Positions 34,948-43,997 of a DNA stretch of 64,000 nucleotides are shown here, piece by piece. Source of the stretch: Sphingomonas swuensis. GTDB taxonomy: Bacteria; Pseudomonadota; Alphaproteobacteria; Sphingomonadales; Sphingomonadaceae. The translations under genes and the position numbers were made by a program. The notes beneath the pieces were generated by a model. The model searched no databases, had not been told where the DNA came from, and was given only the letters and a program-made list of their open reading frames with translations. Where the stretch lies: assembly GCF_039538045.1 (NCBI RefSeq), contig NZ_BAABBQ010000001.1, forward strand, positions 828,001 through 892,000, written 5' to 3'. The stretch's first letter is position 1. Every line of letters starts with the position of its first letter.

Positions 34948-35478
34948 ATGTCCTGGCTCGCTGGCCTTGCCCTGTTCACCGCGACCGTCCTCCTGATGGA
35001 GGCCTTCGCTTATGTGCTCCACCGCTTCGTCATGCATTCGAAGCTCGGCTGGGCGTGGCACGAGAGCCACCATCGCGAGCGCGACGGATGGTTCGAGAAG
35101 AACGACCTCTATGCGGTCGTCTTCGCCGTGCCCTCGATCCTGCTGATCTGGGGCGGAATGAACGGGGGCTGGGGCGACTGGGCGACCTGGAGCGGGGCAG
35201 GCGTCGCCTTCTACGGGATCATCTACTTCGGCTTCCACGACGTGATCGTTCACGGTCGGCTGCCGCACCGGATCGTCCCGCGGTCGCATTACTTCAAGCG
35301 GATCGTCCAGGCGCACAAGCTCCACCATGCGGTCGAGAGCCGCGACGGAGCGGTCAGCTACGGCTTCCTCTATGCGCCGCCGGTCGAGCGGCTGAAGCAG
35401 GCGCTGAAGGGCAGTGCCGGGGCGCGGGTCAGGGCGGCTAAGGGCGCGTCCACAGACCGGTCCTCGGAACCGGCCTGA
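34948..35478 (+). CDS. crtZ: Beta-carotene hydroxylase
   Basis: Di-iron membrane hydroxylase of 176 residues that adds 3-OH groups to beta-ionone rings, giving zeaxanthin. The histidine clusters are present: HRFVMH, HESHHRER, HDVIVH and HKLHHA, with four hydrophobic helices between them. The 3' end overlaps crtB on the other strand by 41 bp. Its product would feed nostoxanthin-type pigments made with crtG, which is not in the window. Confidence 0.95.
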   Translation: MSWLAGLALFTATVLLMEAFAYVLHRFVMHSKLGWAWHESHHRERDGWFEKNDLYAVVFAVPSILLIWGGMNGGWGDWATWSGAGVAFYGIIYFGFHDVIVHGRLPHRIVPRSHYFKRIVQAHKLHHAVESRDGAVSYGFLYAPPVERLKQALKGSAGARVRAAKGASTDRSSEPA

Positions 35479-36367
35479 CCGGCCACAGGCCTTCCCAGAA
35501 GGCCTCCATCACCAGCGCCGCCTTCTCCGCCTTCGAAGTCGTGATGCGCTCGTCCCAGGCGCGCGGGCCGAGGGCGGCGGCACGGACCGCGATCTCGCCG
35601 TAGATCCCGCTTGCAGAAAGCACCGCCCAGCGGCTGCGGAAAGGCAGTCGCGCGGCACCGACCCGCGCCGAGCGGCGATAGTCGTCGGCCATCGTCCCGA
35701 GCCGCTGCGCGATCCGGCCAAGCGCGGGGCGATGGCGCGGGTCGGCGAGGTCGGCGCCCGCAAGACCCTCTGCCTCGAGCCATTGAGCGGGCAGGTAGAC
35801 TCGCCCGATCCGCGCGTCCTCGACGATGTCGCGGGCGATGTTGGCGAGCTGGAAGGCGATGCCGAGGTCGGCGGCACGATCGAGCGTGTCGCGGTCCTCG
35901 GGCGGCACGCCCATGACGTGCGCCATCATCACCCCGACCGCTCCCGCCACCTGATAGCAGTAGGAGAGGAGATCCTCGGTTGTCTCGGGCCGCCAGCCCC
36001 CTGCATCGCGCTCGAACCCGGCAAGGTGATCGTCGGCGACGGCCTTGGGGATGGCGCATTCGGCGGCGACCACGCGCAGCGCCTCGAACGGGACGATCCC
36101 GGTATCGACGCCGGCGAAGGCCTCGGCGGTGCGCTGCTTGAGGAAGGCGATCCGTGCCGCGGGATCGTCGACCCGCACGGCGTCATGGCCGAGCGTCTGC
36201 CCGTCGGTGACGTCGTCGCAGGCGCGGCACCAGCTGTAGAGCAGCCAGCTGCGCTCGCGCGTTTCGAGGTCGAACAGCTGGCTGGCGAAGCGGAAGCTCT
36301 TGCTCCCGGCCGAGATGCTCTCGAGCGCTCCCTGGACCAGCCGTGCCCGATCGTCGCTTCCGCTCAC
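35438..36367 (-). CDS. crtB: Phytoene synthase
   Basis: Condenses two geranylgeranyl-PP to phytoene. A 309-residue protein with the aspartate-rich motifs: first SWCRACDDVTDGQ, second QLANIARDIVEDARIGRVYLP. SAGSKSFRFASQLF near the N-terminus is typical. The start GTG 36367 overlaps the crtI stop (GTGA); the longer frame upstream is arginine-rich and reads through crtI. Last gene of crtY-crtI-crtB. Confidence 0.95.
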   Translation of the reverse strand: MSGSDDRARLVQGALESISAGSKSFRFASQLFDLETRERSWLLYSWCRACDDVTDGQTLGHDAVRVDDPAARIAFLKQRTAEAFAGVDTGIVPFEALRVVAAECAIPKAVADDHLAGFERDAGGWRPETTEDLLSYCYQVAGAVGVMMAHVMGVPPEDRDTLDRAADLGIAFQLANIARDIVEDARIGRVYLPAQWLEAEGLAGADLADPRHRPALGRIAQRLGTMADDYRRSARVGAARLPFRSRWAVLSASGIYGEIAVRAAALGPRAWDERITTSKAEKAALVMEAFWEGLWPVRPVPRTGLWTRP

Positions 36368-37827
36368 GCCAGCATCAGCCCCGCGGTCGCCTCGGCGCTC
36401 CCGACGACGCCGGGGATGCCGGCGCCGGGGTGGGTGCCGGCCCCGACAAAGTAGAGGTTGCGGATCTGGTCGTCGCGATTGTGGGTGCGGAACCAGGCCG
36501 ATTGCCAAAGCACCGGTTCGAGGCTGAAGGCGGAGCCGAGATGCGCCGAGAGGTCGGTCTGGAAATCGTCGGGCGTGTAGTGGAAGCAGACCCGAAGCCG
36601 CTCGCGGATGTCGGGAATCAGCCGCTCGGCCAGCGTGTCGAGGACGACCTCCTTGTAGCGCTCGCCCTCAACCGCCCAGTCGACATCGGCCTTGCCCATG
36701 TGCGGAACCGGAGCCAGCGCGTAGAAGGTCGAGCAGCCCTCGGGCGCCATCGACGGATCGGTGATCGTCGGGTGATGGAGGTAGAGGGCGGGATCGGTCG
36801 CCAGCTTGCCGCCACGATAGATGTCGCCGACCAGCTCCTTGTAGCGCGGCCCGAACAGGATGCTGTGATGGGGGATTTCGAACGTCCCCTCGAGTCCGAA
36901 GTGGAGCACGAACAGCGAGGGACTGAACGACTTGCGCTTGAGCGCCTTGACCTGGCGCGGACCGCGGCTGCTGCCCTCGAGCAGGCCATAGCTGTGGACG
37001 ATGTCACCGTTCGAGGCGACCGCGTCGGCTTCGCCGCGCCAGCCCGAGCGGGTCCGCACCGCGGTCGCCCGCTCACCCTCGGTCTCGATCCCGACCACCG
37101 GGTCGCCGAGCCGGATCGTCCCGCCGATCCGCTCGAAGTGCCTGACCATGCCGGCGATGAGCTTGTTGGTCCCGCCCATCGCGAACCACACGCCGCCGTC
37201 GCGTTCCAGCTTGTGGATCAGCGCGTAGATCGACGAGCAGGTCATCGGATTGCCGCCGACCAGAAGCGTGTGGAAGCTCAGCGCCTGGCGCAGATGCTCG
37301 TCCTTCACATAGCCCGAGACGATCGAATAGACCGAGCGCCATGCCTGGTATTTGGCGAGCGCCGGCGCCGCCTTGAGCATGTCGCCGATGCTCTCGAATG
37401 CCTTGGTCCCGAGCTTGACATAGCCCTCGTTGAACACGCCCGCGCTGTAGGCGAGGAAGCGCTGGTAGCCGGCCCAGTCGCCCGGGCTGAGCGCATCCAT
37501 CTGGCGCTTGAGGTCGGCATCGTCGTTCGAATAATCGAACACCGTGCCATCGGGCCAGCTCAGCCGGTAGAATGGGGTGACGGGCACGAGGTCGACGTCC
37601 TGCGCCATGTCATGGCCGCTGAGCTTCCACAGGCGCTGAAGGCAGTCGGGGTCGGTGATGACGGTCGGGCCGGCATCGAAGACGTGGCCGTCCTTCTCCC
37701 ACACGTAGGCGCGTCCGCCGGGACGATCGCGGGCCTCGATGACGGTGGTGGCGACGCCCGCCGACTGGAGGCGGATCGCAAGTGCCAGCCCCCCAAACCC
37801 GGCGCCGATGACGATGGCAGACTTCAC
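36364..37827 (-). CDS. crtI: Phytoene desaturase (lycopene-forming)
   Basis: FAD-dependent desaturase of 487 residues. The N-terminal dinucleotide fold is AIVIGAGFGGLALAIRLQSA, then ATTVIEARDRPGGRAY. The C-terminal GAGTHPGAGIPGVVGSAEAT is the bacterial carotenoid desaturase signature. It introduces four double bases of unsaturation into phytoene to give lycopene. Overlaps crtY by 4 bp upstream and crtB by 4 bp downstream. Confidence 0.96.
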   Translation of the reverse strand: MKSAIVIGAGFGGLALAIRLQSAGVATTVIEARDRPGGRAYVWEKDGHVFDAGPTVITDPDCLQRLWKLSGHDMAQDVDLVPVTPFYRLSWPDGTVFDYSNDDADLKRQMDALSPGDWAGYQRFLAYSAGVFNEGYVKLGTKAFESIGDMLKAAPALAKYQAWRSVYSIVSGYVKDEHLRQALSFHTLLVGGNPMTCSSIYALIHKLERDGGVWFAMGGTNKLIAGMVRHFERIGGTIRLGDPVVGIETEGERATAVRTRSGWRGEADAVASNGDIVHSYGLLEGSSRGPRQVKALKRKSFSPSLFVLHFGLEGTFEIPHHSILFGPRYKELVGDIYRGGKLATDPALYLHHPTITDPSMAPEGCSTFYALAPVPHMGKADVDWAVEGERYKEVVLDTLAERLIPDIRERLRVCFHYTPDDFQTDLSAHLGSAFSLEPVLWQSAWFRTHNRDDQIRNLYFVGAGTHPGAGIPGVVGSAEATAGLMLA

Positions 37828-38963
37828 AGGAAATTCCTCAATGTCGCGAGCGCCCGGCCCAGCGGGACCGGAGGTCGGCCCGACAGGATCCGGAGCTTGT
37901 CAGATAGGCTGCTCTCGCCCGCATAGAAGCGTCCGATCAAGGGGGCCCTCAGGCGGTAGAAGCGCTCGAGCACCCGGTATCGCTGGCCGGGCTGGGCAGC
38001 GCGGAACAGCATCGCGGTGAGCAGTCGGTAGTAGCCGCCGCGTGACCAATGGCGCGCGGCCCGCTCGCGCGTGGCCTGGCCGAGGGTGGAATCGAGCGGT
38101 GCCTCGCGGGCAAGCCAGACGGCGAAGCGCACCGCGTCGGGCAGCGAGTAGCTGGTCAGCGGATGGAAGAAGCCGCCGCGGGCACCAGCCCGGGCTACCT
38201 TGTCCTCGTCAGGCCACAGCCTCGCGAAGTCGCCGCCGATGACGACCGGAAGCGCGCCCTGCTCTTCGCGGCTGCGCTGGGCGATCTGCCAGCCGCGGGC
38301 AGCGGCATAGTCGGCGATCCGGCCACGCAGCGCCTCGGTGTCGATGTCGGGCGTGTCGCTGTAATAGGTGTCCTCGACGAACAACTCGGTCGGCGAGAAG
38401 GGCAGGCAGTAGACGAAGCGGTAGCCGTCATGCTGCGCGACCGTCGCATCCATCACGATCGGCCGGGCCAGGCCATGCCCCTGCGGGATGGTCAGCATCT
38501 GGCCGACGAACTTCTGCCAGCCGAGCTCCAGCCCGTCGCCCTTGCCGCCGCGCGCATCCAGCACCGCGCCGGCCTCGATCCGCTCGCCGGTCGAAAGCGT
38601 GACGTGCCCGGGTCCAAGATCGCTCGCCGTTCCGCCGACGATCGATTCCGCGCCAAGCACCTCGCGGACCGCCCGGTCGAGCGCCTCGCTGGCGATCGTC
38701 TGGTAGCCCGCTTCGAGCTCGCGGCCATATTGCGGGAAGTGGACTTCGTAGGAGGGCCAGCGCTGGCCGACCATCGGCTCGACCAGCCAGCGGTGATCGG
38801 CGGCGATGTCGCTGTCGAAGAAGGACCACAGATGATTGCCGCCGATCCGCTCGCCGGGCTCGACAAGCGTGATCGACAGCTCGGGGCGGAAGCGACGAAG
38901 GGCGAGGACGGCAAGGCCGCCAGCCAGCCCACCGCCGACGATCACCAGATCCGAACGCCTCAT
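37824..38963 (-). CDS. crtY: Lycopene beta-cyclase
   Basis: Flavoprotein of 379 residues that cyclises both ends of lycopene to beta-carotene. LVIVGGGLAGGLAVLAL is the FAD fold, LWSFFDSDIA and the ELFVEDTYYSD region are CrtY signatures, and FHPLTSYSLPDAVRFA lies near the C-terminus. First gene of the crt operon. The 95-bp gap to the divergent DUF2141 gene must contain its promoter. Confidence 0.95.
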   Translation of the reverse strand: MRRSDLVIVGGGLAGGLAVLALRRFRPELSITLVEPGERIGGNHLWSFFDSDIAADHRWLVEPMVGQRWPSYEVHFPQYGRELEAGYQTIASEALDRAVREVLGAESIVGGTASDLGPGHVTLSTGERIEAGAVLDARGGKGDGLELGWQKFVGQMLTIPQGHGLARPIVMDATVAQHDGYRFVYCLPFSPTELFVEDTYYSDTPDIDTEALRGRIADYAAARGWQIAQRSREEQGALPVVIGGDFARLWPDEDKVARAGARGGFFHPLTSYSLPDAVRFAVWLAREAPLDSTLGQATRERAARHWSRGGYYRLLTAMLFRAAQPGQRYRVLERFYRLRAPLIGRFYAGESSLSDKLRILSGRPPVPLGRALATLRNFL

Positions 38964-39058
38964 CCTGCGATTGCCCTAGCGAACCCGGAGGCGGCTGGCG
39001 ACCCTGGCCGAAGGCCGTTAAGCCGACGTTGGGAGAGATTGGGGCAGGGGCCGAGGCC

Positions 39059-39505
39059 ATGAAGCGGGGAATGACCATTTCGCTGGCGCTTGCGGCGTTG
39101 GCCCTGACGGGCGCGGCTGCGCCGAATGCAGGCGGAGCCGACCTGCGCGTCGAGATCCAGGGGCTGCGCAATGCCAAGGGCGTCGTGCACCTTTGCCTGA
39201 GCGGCAATGCGCAGCGATTTCTCGACTGCAAGGGCGATCGCTCGGCGCTGGCCCGGACCGTACCGGCCGGGCAGGCCGCCGCCCTCGACCTCGGCCGGGT
39301 GCGCCCCGGCAACTATGCGCTGCTGGTCGTCCATGACGAGAACAGCAACGGCAAGCTCGACATGATGATGGGCATTCCGCGCGAAGGCTTCGGATTCTCG
39401 AACAATCCGGCGATGCGGCCGCGCGCGCCACGCTGGGAGGAAATCCGCTTCATCATGCCCGCCGCGCCGGCAAAACAGGACATCCGGGTCCGCTACGTCC
39501 TCTAG
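39059..39505 (+). CDS. DUF2141 exported protein
   Basis: A 148-residue protein with signal peptide (MTISLALAALALTGAAAPNA). The body has LRVEIQGLRNAKGVVHLCLS and the DUF2141 hallmark PGNYALLVVHDENSNGKLD followed by GIPREGFGFSNNP. In sphingomonads DUF2141 genes often lie beside carotenoid genes, but the role is unknown. ATG 39059 chosen for the signal peptide. Converges with the Lrp gene with a 4-bp overlap. Confidence 0.88.
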   Translation: MKRGMTISLALAALALTGAAAPNAGGADLRVEIQGLRNAKGVVHLCLSGNAQRFLDCKGDRSALARTVPAGQAAALDLGRVRPGNYALLVVHDENSNGKLDMMMGIPREGFGFSNNPAMRPRAPRWEEIRFIMPAAPAKQDIRVRYVL

Positions 39506-39975
39506 GACCTGCGTTCGCCGATCCGCGAGAGCGGCAGCTCGGTGGTATATTTAAGCTGTTCCATCGCGAAGGAGGCGCTGACGTCGCGCAGCGGCACCGC
39601 GGCGATGATCTTGCGGTAGATGCGGTCATAGTCGTCGATGTCGGCGCAGACGATCTTGAGCAGATAGTCGACGTCGCCGGCCATCCGGTAGAATTCGACC
39701 ACTTCCTCCACCTCGCCGACCGCGGCGGCGAACTCCTCGGCCCAGCGCTGGCTGTGCTGGTCGGTCCTGACGCTGACGAAGACGGTGACGGGCAGACCGA
39801 GCTTGCGGCGATCGAGAACCGCGACCCGGCGCTCGACATAGCCTTCGGCCTCGAGCCTTCGAAGCCGCTTCCACACGGCGTTGCTCGACAGGCTGACCAC
39901 TTCGGCAAGGTCGGCGATCGAGCGGGAGGCATCCTGCTGGAGCGCGCGAAGGATCTTGAGGTCCGGCAGGTTCAT
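39502..39975 (-). CDS. Lrp/AsnC-family regulator
   Basis: A 157-residue regulator. The N-terminal helix-turn-helix is DLAEVVSLSSNAVWKRLRRL. The C-terminal RAM domain has EVVEFYRMAGDVDYLLKIV with the conserved Gly-Asp ligand pocket. The family responds to amino acids. The target is not visible. Divergent from the DUF6356 gene. Confidence 0.92.
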   Translation of the reverse strand: MNLPDLKILRALQQDASRSIADLAEVVSLSSNAVWKRLRRLEAEGYVERRVAVLDRRKLGLPVTVFVSVRTDQHSQRWAEEFAAAVGEVEEVVEFYRMAGDVDYLLKIVCADIDDYDRIYRKIIAAVPLRDVSASFAMEQLKYTTELPLSRIGERRS

Positions 39976-40094
39976 TCGCCCTCACGTGGCCAGGAGCGAA
40001 GGAATACGCCCTCAGACACTATGAATGGCGCGACGTTGGGAAGCAATCGCGCACTGTTCTGCGCTATTGTCGACTTCGACGAGGGAGGTCGAAC

Positions 40095-40334
40095 ATGCGT
40101 TTCTTCACCGAGCATCCGGAAAGTGTCGGCGAAAGCTACGGCGAGCATCTGCTGGTCGCCTCCTCGTTCGGCGCGTCGATGATCGCCGGCGGGATCGCCT
40201 GCCTGATCCATGGCCTCGTGCCCGGGCTGTTCATGAAGACGGGGAGCGACACCATTCGCCGGCTGAACCAGCGCATGGTCACCCATCGCCAGCGCAAGCC
40301 CGAGACGCTTCCCGGCCTGGACTACGTCATCTGA
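40095..40334 (+). CDS. DUF6356 family protein
   Basis: A 79-residue small membrane protein common in sphingomonads. Recognisable parts are FFTEHPESVGESYGEHLLVA, a hydrophobic helix (SFGASMIAGGIACLIHGLVP) and TGSDTIRRLNQRM near the C-terminus. GAGGGAGG precedes the ATG. Function unknown. The YeiH-type transporter gene starts 41 bp downstream. Confidence 0.85.
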   Translation: MRFFTEHPESVGESYGEHLLVASSFGASMIAGGIACLIHGLVPGLFMKTGSDTIRRLNQRMVTHRQRKPETLPGLDYVI

Positions 40335-40375
40335 GCGGCGGTGAGATCGGCCGGGCGGATCCGCGCGCCGGCGTC

Positions 40376-41356
40376 ATGCCGTGGCTGCCGGGCCTACTGC
40401 TGGCCGTGGGAATTGCCGCCGCGGCCAGGCTCGTTGGGCTGTGGCTTCCGCTGCCGCCGGTCGCGCTGGCGCTCGCCTTCGGGCTGGCGCTCAGCCACTG
40501 GGGACGCCGCGAGGAGCTCGGACCCGGGCTGGCGATCGCGGTCCGGCCCGTGCTTCGGGTCGGCGTGGCGCTGCTCGGCGCGACCATCAGCCTGACCGAT
40601 TTCGTCGCGCTGGGCTGGGCCACGGCCGGCCTTACCGTGGGCGCGCTCCTGCTGACCCTGCTCGGAGGAAGCTGGCTTGGCCGCCGGATGGGCGAACAGC
40701 CGGGACCTGCGATGGTCGCGGCCGGCGCGGTCGCGATCTGCGGTGCGTCGGCCTCGCTCGCCATTGCCGCTGCGCTTCCGCCCGGCAGCGTCAAGGACCG
40801 CGACATCGCTCGGACCCTTGCCGGGATCACCATCGTCGGCAGCATCGGGATGCTCCTCTATCCCCTGCTCGCGAAGGCGACGGGGATGAGCCCGCACCAG
40901 ACCGGGATCTTCCTCGGCGCGAGCCTGCACGAGGTCGCTCAGGCGGTCGCAGCCGGGGTCATGGTCGGCGACGAGGCCGGCAAGGCGGCGACGATCGTCA
41001 AGATGCTGCGGGTCGCCTGCCTCGGCCTCGTCGTGATCGGGATCGGAATGGCCGCGCGGCGCGGAGCGGAGTCGGGCAGCGGCGGCGCGAGGGTTCCGCT
41101 GCTCCCGGGCTTCCTCCTCGCCTTCGCGCTGCTCGCTGCAATCGCCAGCGCAGGGCTGATCCCGCCGCCACTGATCGAAGCGGCGCGCGAAGCTTCCAGA
41201 TGGTGCCTGCTGGTCGCGATCGCCGCGCTCGGCCTCAAGACCTCGCCGTCGGAGCTCGGCGGGGAGGGGCTGAAGCCGCTCCTGATCCTGGTCCTGACCT
41301 CGCTACTGCTGGCCTTGCTGGTGCTCGGCGGGCTGTGGCTCGGCGTCGGTCGCTAG
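40376..41356 (+). CDS. YeiH-family putative sulfate exporter/transporter
   Basis: A 326-residue membrane protein with about ten hydrophobic segments. Family motifs are VLRVGVALLGATISLTDFVA, AICGASASLAIAAALPP and IFLGASLHEVAQAVAAG. The family is annotated as putative sulfate exporters; the substrate is not firmly known. ATG 40376 was chosen because the first membrane helix starts right after it. Converges with the phytochrome kinase fragment. Confidence 0.87.
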   Translation: MPWLPGLLLAVGIAAAARLVGLWLPLPPVALALAFGLALSHWGRREELGPGLAIAVRPVLRVGVALLGATISLTDFVALGWATAGLTVGALLLTLLGGSWLGRRMGEQPGPAMVAAGAVAICGASASLAIAAALPPGSVKDRDIARTLAGITIVGSIGMLLYPLLAKATGMSPHQTGIFLGASLHEVAQAVAAGVMVGDEAGKAATIVKMLRVACLGLVVIGIGMAARRGAESGSGGARVPLLPGFLLAFALLAAIASAGLIPPPLIEAAREASRWCLLVAIAALGLKTSPSELGGEGLKPLLILVLTSLLLALLVLGGLWLGVGR

Positions 41357-41372
41357 GCGGCTACCACGCGGC

Positions 41373-42665
41373 TCAGGCCGAGGCGATCAGTGATCGCAGC
41401 TTCTGCTCGACGTCCTTCGCGGTGAAGGGCTTGCCGACGATTTCGACTCCGGCAAGGTCGTCGGGGAGCACCGTCGAGCCGTCGTAGCCGGTGGTGAAGA
41501 CGAACGGGATGTCACGCCGCTTAAGCAGTCGGGCGACCTCCCAGCTCAGGTCGCCATCGAGATTGACGTCGAGCAGGGCCGCATCGACGTCGGCCGTCGC
41601 GGCGAGCGCGAGGGCGTCGGGAACCCGCGTCGCCGGCCCGACCATCTCCCAGCCGAGATCGTCCATCATGCCCTCGATGGTCATGATCACCAGCGAGCTG
41701 TCTTCGACCACGAAGATCCTTCGGGTGAGTTCGGGCCTGGGCTCTTCCGGCGGAGCAGCGCTCTCGGCCAACGGGGTCGGCGCCGCTTCCGACGTCCTGA
41801 CGATGGAGGAGGCCGGAAGCGAGATGTCGCACTCGACTCCGGCTGGCTCGAACCGCACCTGCGAGCGACCGCCGGTCTCCATGCTGAGCGCGCGCTGGAT
41901 GAGCGTGGTGCCGAACCCCTTGCGGCTGGGCGGCTGCACCGCCGGGCCACCCGTCTCGCGCCACTGAAGCGCGAGGCCCGCTTCCGGCGTGAGGTCCCAG
42001 CGCACCGTCACCCGTCCACCTGCCGACGACAGTGCGCCATATTTTGCGGCGTTGGTCACCAGCTCGTGGAGCGCGAGCGAGAGCGACAGCGCGGCCTTGG
42101 GCGACAGCACCACCTCGGGTCCGCCGACGAGGGTCACGCCCCCGTCGCTGTCGCCGAAATGGTCCATCTCCTCGCGGATGAGGTTCATCAGGCTGACGCC
42201 TTCCCAGCGGCTCTTCGTCAGCAGGCTGTGCGCCTTGGCCATCGACTGGATCCGCCGGTTGAGGCCGGTCGCGAAGTCGGTCAGGCTGTCGGCGCTGCGG
42301 CTGGTCTGGCTGATCAGCGCGGAGATGTTGGCGAGCGTGTTCTTCACCCGGTGGTCCAGCTCGGCCATCAGCAGCCGCTCCTGCTGGTAGGCGCGCTCCC
42401 TTTCCCGGTTGGCGGCCTCGATCCGGCGAAGGACGACGTCGAGCAGCGCGACCCGAAGATCGAAAGCGGCCTCGTTGTCGGCCGGAGTCCAGGGGGTCGC
42501 CCGCCCGCGCACCGTCTCGGTCCAGATCTCGAACGACTTGCGCGGCGTGAGGCGCGGGCCGTTGGCGCCATATTCGACCGGCTTGTGCGGATCGCCGCCC
42601 CAGCTGACGTTCTCGATCACCTCGGGCCGGAACCAGAGGATGAAGTCGCGCGGATCGCGCGACAC
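41373..42665 (-). CDS. C-terminal part of bacteriophytochrome: PHY tongue, HWE histidine kinase, receiver
   Basis: A 430-residue open frame in the same frame as the phytochrome upstream, separated from it by one TAG. It begins inside the PHY domain: SWGGDPHKPV and PRKSFEIW are the WGG and PRxSF strands of the PHY tongue. The HWE kinase has the phospho-His at about 105 (AELDHRVKNTLANI), the N-box HELVTNAAKYGAL and a C-terminal ATPase loop. A receiver follows with the acceptor Asp near 366 (ALLDVNLDGD). A GTG follows the TAG directly but without a good ribosome site. Confidence 0.88.
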   Translation of the reverse strand: MSRDPRDFILWFRPEVIENVSWGGDPHKPVEYGANGPRLTPRKSFEIWTETVRGRATPWTPADNEAAFDLRVALLDVVLRRIEAANRERERAYQQERLLMAELDHRVKNTLANISALISQTSRSADSLTDFATGLNRRIQSMAKAHSLLTKSRWEGVSLMNLIREEMDHFGDSDGGVTLVGGPEVVLSPKAALSLSLALHELVTNAAKYGALSSAGGRVTVRWDLTPEAGLALQWRETGGPAVQPPSRKGFGTTLIQRALSMETGGRSQVRFEPAGVECDISLPASSIVRTSEAAPTPLAESAAPPEEPRPELTRRIFVVEDSSLVIMTIEGMMDDLGWEMVGPATRVPDALALAATADVDAALLDVNLDGDLSWEVARLLKRRDIPFVFTTGYDGSTVLPDDLAGVEIVGKPFTAKDVEQKLRSLIASA

Positions 42666-43997
42666 CTACACCGCAAGCAGTCCCGAGCCGACCTCGGCAT
42701 AGGCCTGCGCCGGCGCATAGATCTCGCCCAACCGATCGGTGAGGAAGATGCCGTCGCCGGTTTCCTCCACCTGCTGGGTCAGCCAGTCGGTGAGTTCGGC
42801 GATCTGCTCGTTCGTCGGGGTCGCGCCGAGCGCGGTGATCCCGTTGTTGACCCGCACGGCCACCCCGCCGGGATTGCTGACCCGCAGCGCGAGGCCGCTG
42901 GCATGGATGTAGTCGAGCAGGTTGGGCGTGTTGCGGATCAGCCCGTTGCCGTAATTCTCGTCACCCGCGAGATTGTGCATGAGCTGCTGCAGCACCTTGC
43001 GGCTGGCGAGCCGCGACTCGAACAGTTCCGCGCGCTCACGCGCCTCGAGCTGGAGCGAGAACATCGCTCCGAACAGCTCGCAGACCGCGCGAAGATGCCT
43101 GGGAAGGCGGCGCGGGCTGTAGTGGTGGCAGGCGATCAGCCCCCACAACTTGCCCTCGCGGACGATCGAGATGGACATGGATGCGTCCACGCCCATGTTG
43201 CGAAGATATTCGCGGTGGATCGGCGACACGTCGCGAAGCAGCGCCTGGCTCATGTCGAGCTGGCGACCGGTCAGCGGATTGTCCGCGGGCTTGAGCGGGG
43301 CCGGATCATAGTCGACCTGGGTGATCAGCCGGAGCGGATTGCGCAGGTAGAGGGCGCGCGCCTGCTTGGGGATGTCGGAAGCCGGATAATGAAGATCTAG
43401 GAAGGGCTGCAGCCGCTCCTCGCGGCTTTCGGCGAAGACCCAGCCCGAGCCGTCGTCCATGAAGCGGTAGATCATCACCCGGTCGTATCCGGTGACCTTC
43501 TTCACCCGTTCGGCGGCGGTCTGGCAGAAGCCGTGGAGGTCGGGGAATGCGTCCAGCCCGTGGAGCATTTCGTGGACGCAGCTCAGCGGATCCCGAGCAT
43601 TGCTGTCGGTCCGGTCGGCTTCCTCGAATTCGAGCACCAGCAGCCCGTCGATCATATGCATGCTGGCATCGAGCGGACGCTCGGGCATCACCCGCAGCAG
43701 CGGATCGAGCAGGTGCCTTGGCTTGGCAAGGTCGCAGTCGGCCACGACCCCGCGAAGGTGCGCGATCTGCTCTTCGCTGAACAGCTGCGCGAGCGGGCGA
43801 CCGAGGAGATCCTCGATCGCGATCCCGAACAGACCCTCACCGTCTCCCGCGGCCTGGATGACGTCCCAGTTCGCCGGATCGAGCACCAGCATCGCTCCGT
43901 GCGGAAGAATCGCGCCCGGAAACTGGATCGGCTCGCGGTCGCAGTTGGTGAGGTCGACGTCGCTGGACGACTGGGCGGCCGCTTGGGTCGTGGTCAA
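42666..43997 (-). CDS. Bacteriophytochrome photosensory part (PAS-GAF-partial PHY)
   Basis: A 443-residue red/far-red sensor fragment. The biliverdin-binding Cys19 is in DLTNCDREP, followed by PAS (about 20-125), GAF with the chromophore-contact motif HYPASDIPKQARALYLRN, HREYLRNMGVDASMSISIV and HHYSPRRLP, and the first half of PHY. It stops with TAG at 42666, before the tongue. Start TTG 43997 is supported by GAGGAC 7 nt upstream and overlaps the bphO stop (TTGA). With the downstream part it would make a normal ~874-residue photoreceptor kinase. Confidence 0.9.
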   Translation of the reverse strand: MTTTQAAAQSSSDVDLTNCDREPIQFPGAILPHGAMLVLDPANWDVIQAAGDGEGLFGIAIEDLLGRPLAQLFSEEQIAHLRGVVADCDLAKPRHLLDPLLRVMPERPLDASMHMIDGLLVLEFEEADRTDSNARDPLSCVHEMLHGLDAFPDLHGFCQTAAERVKKVTGYDRVMIYRFMDDGSGWVFAESREERLQPFLDLHYPASDIPKQARALYLRNPLRLITQVDYDPAPLKPADNPLTGRQLDMSQALLRDVSPIHREYLRNMGVDASMSISIVREGKLWGLIACHHYSPRRLPRHLRAVCELFGAMFSLQLEARERAELFESRLASRKVLQQLMHNLAGDENYGNGLIRNTPNLLDYIHASGLALRVSNPGGVAVRVNNGITALGATPTNEQIAELTDWLTQQVEETGDGIFLTDRLGEIYAPAQAYAEVGSGLLAV

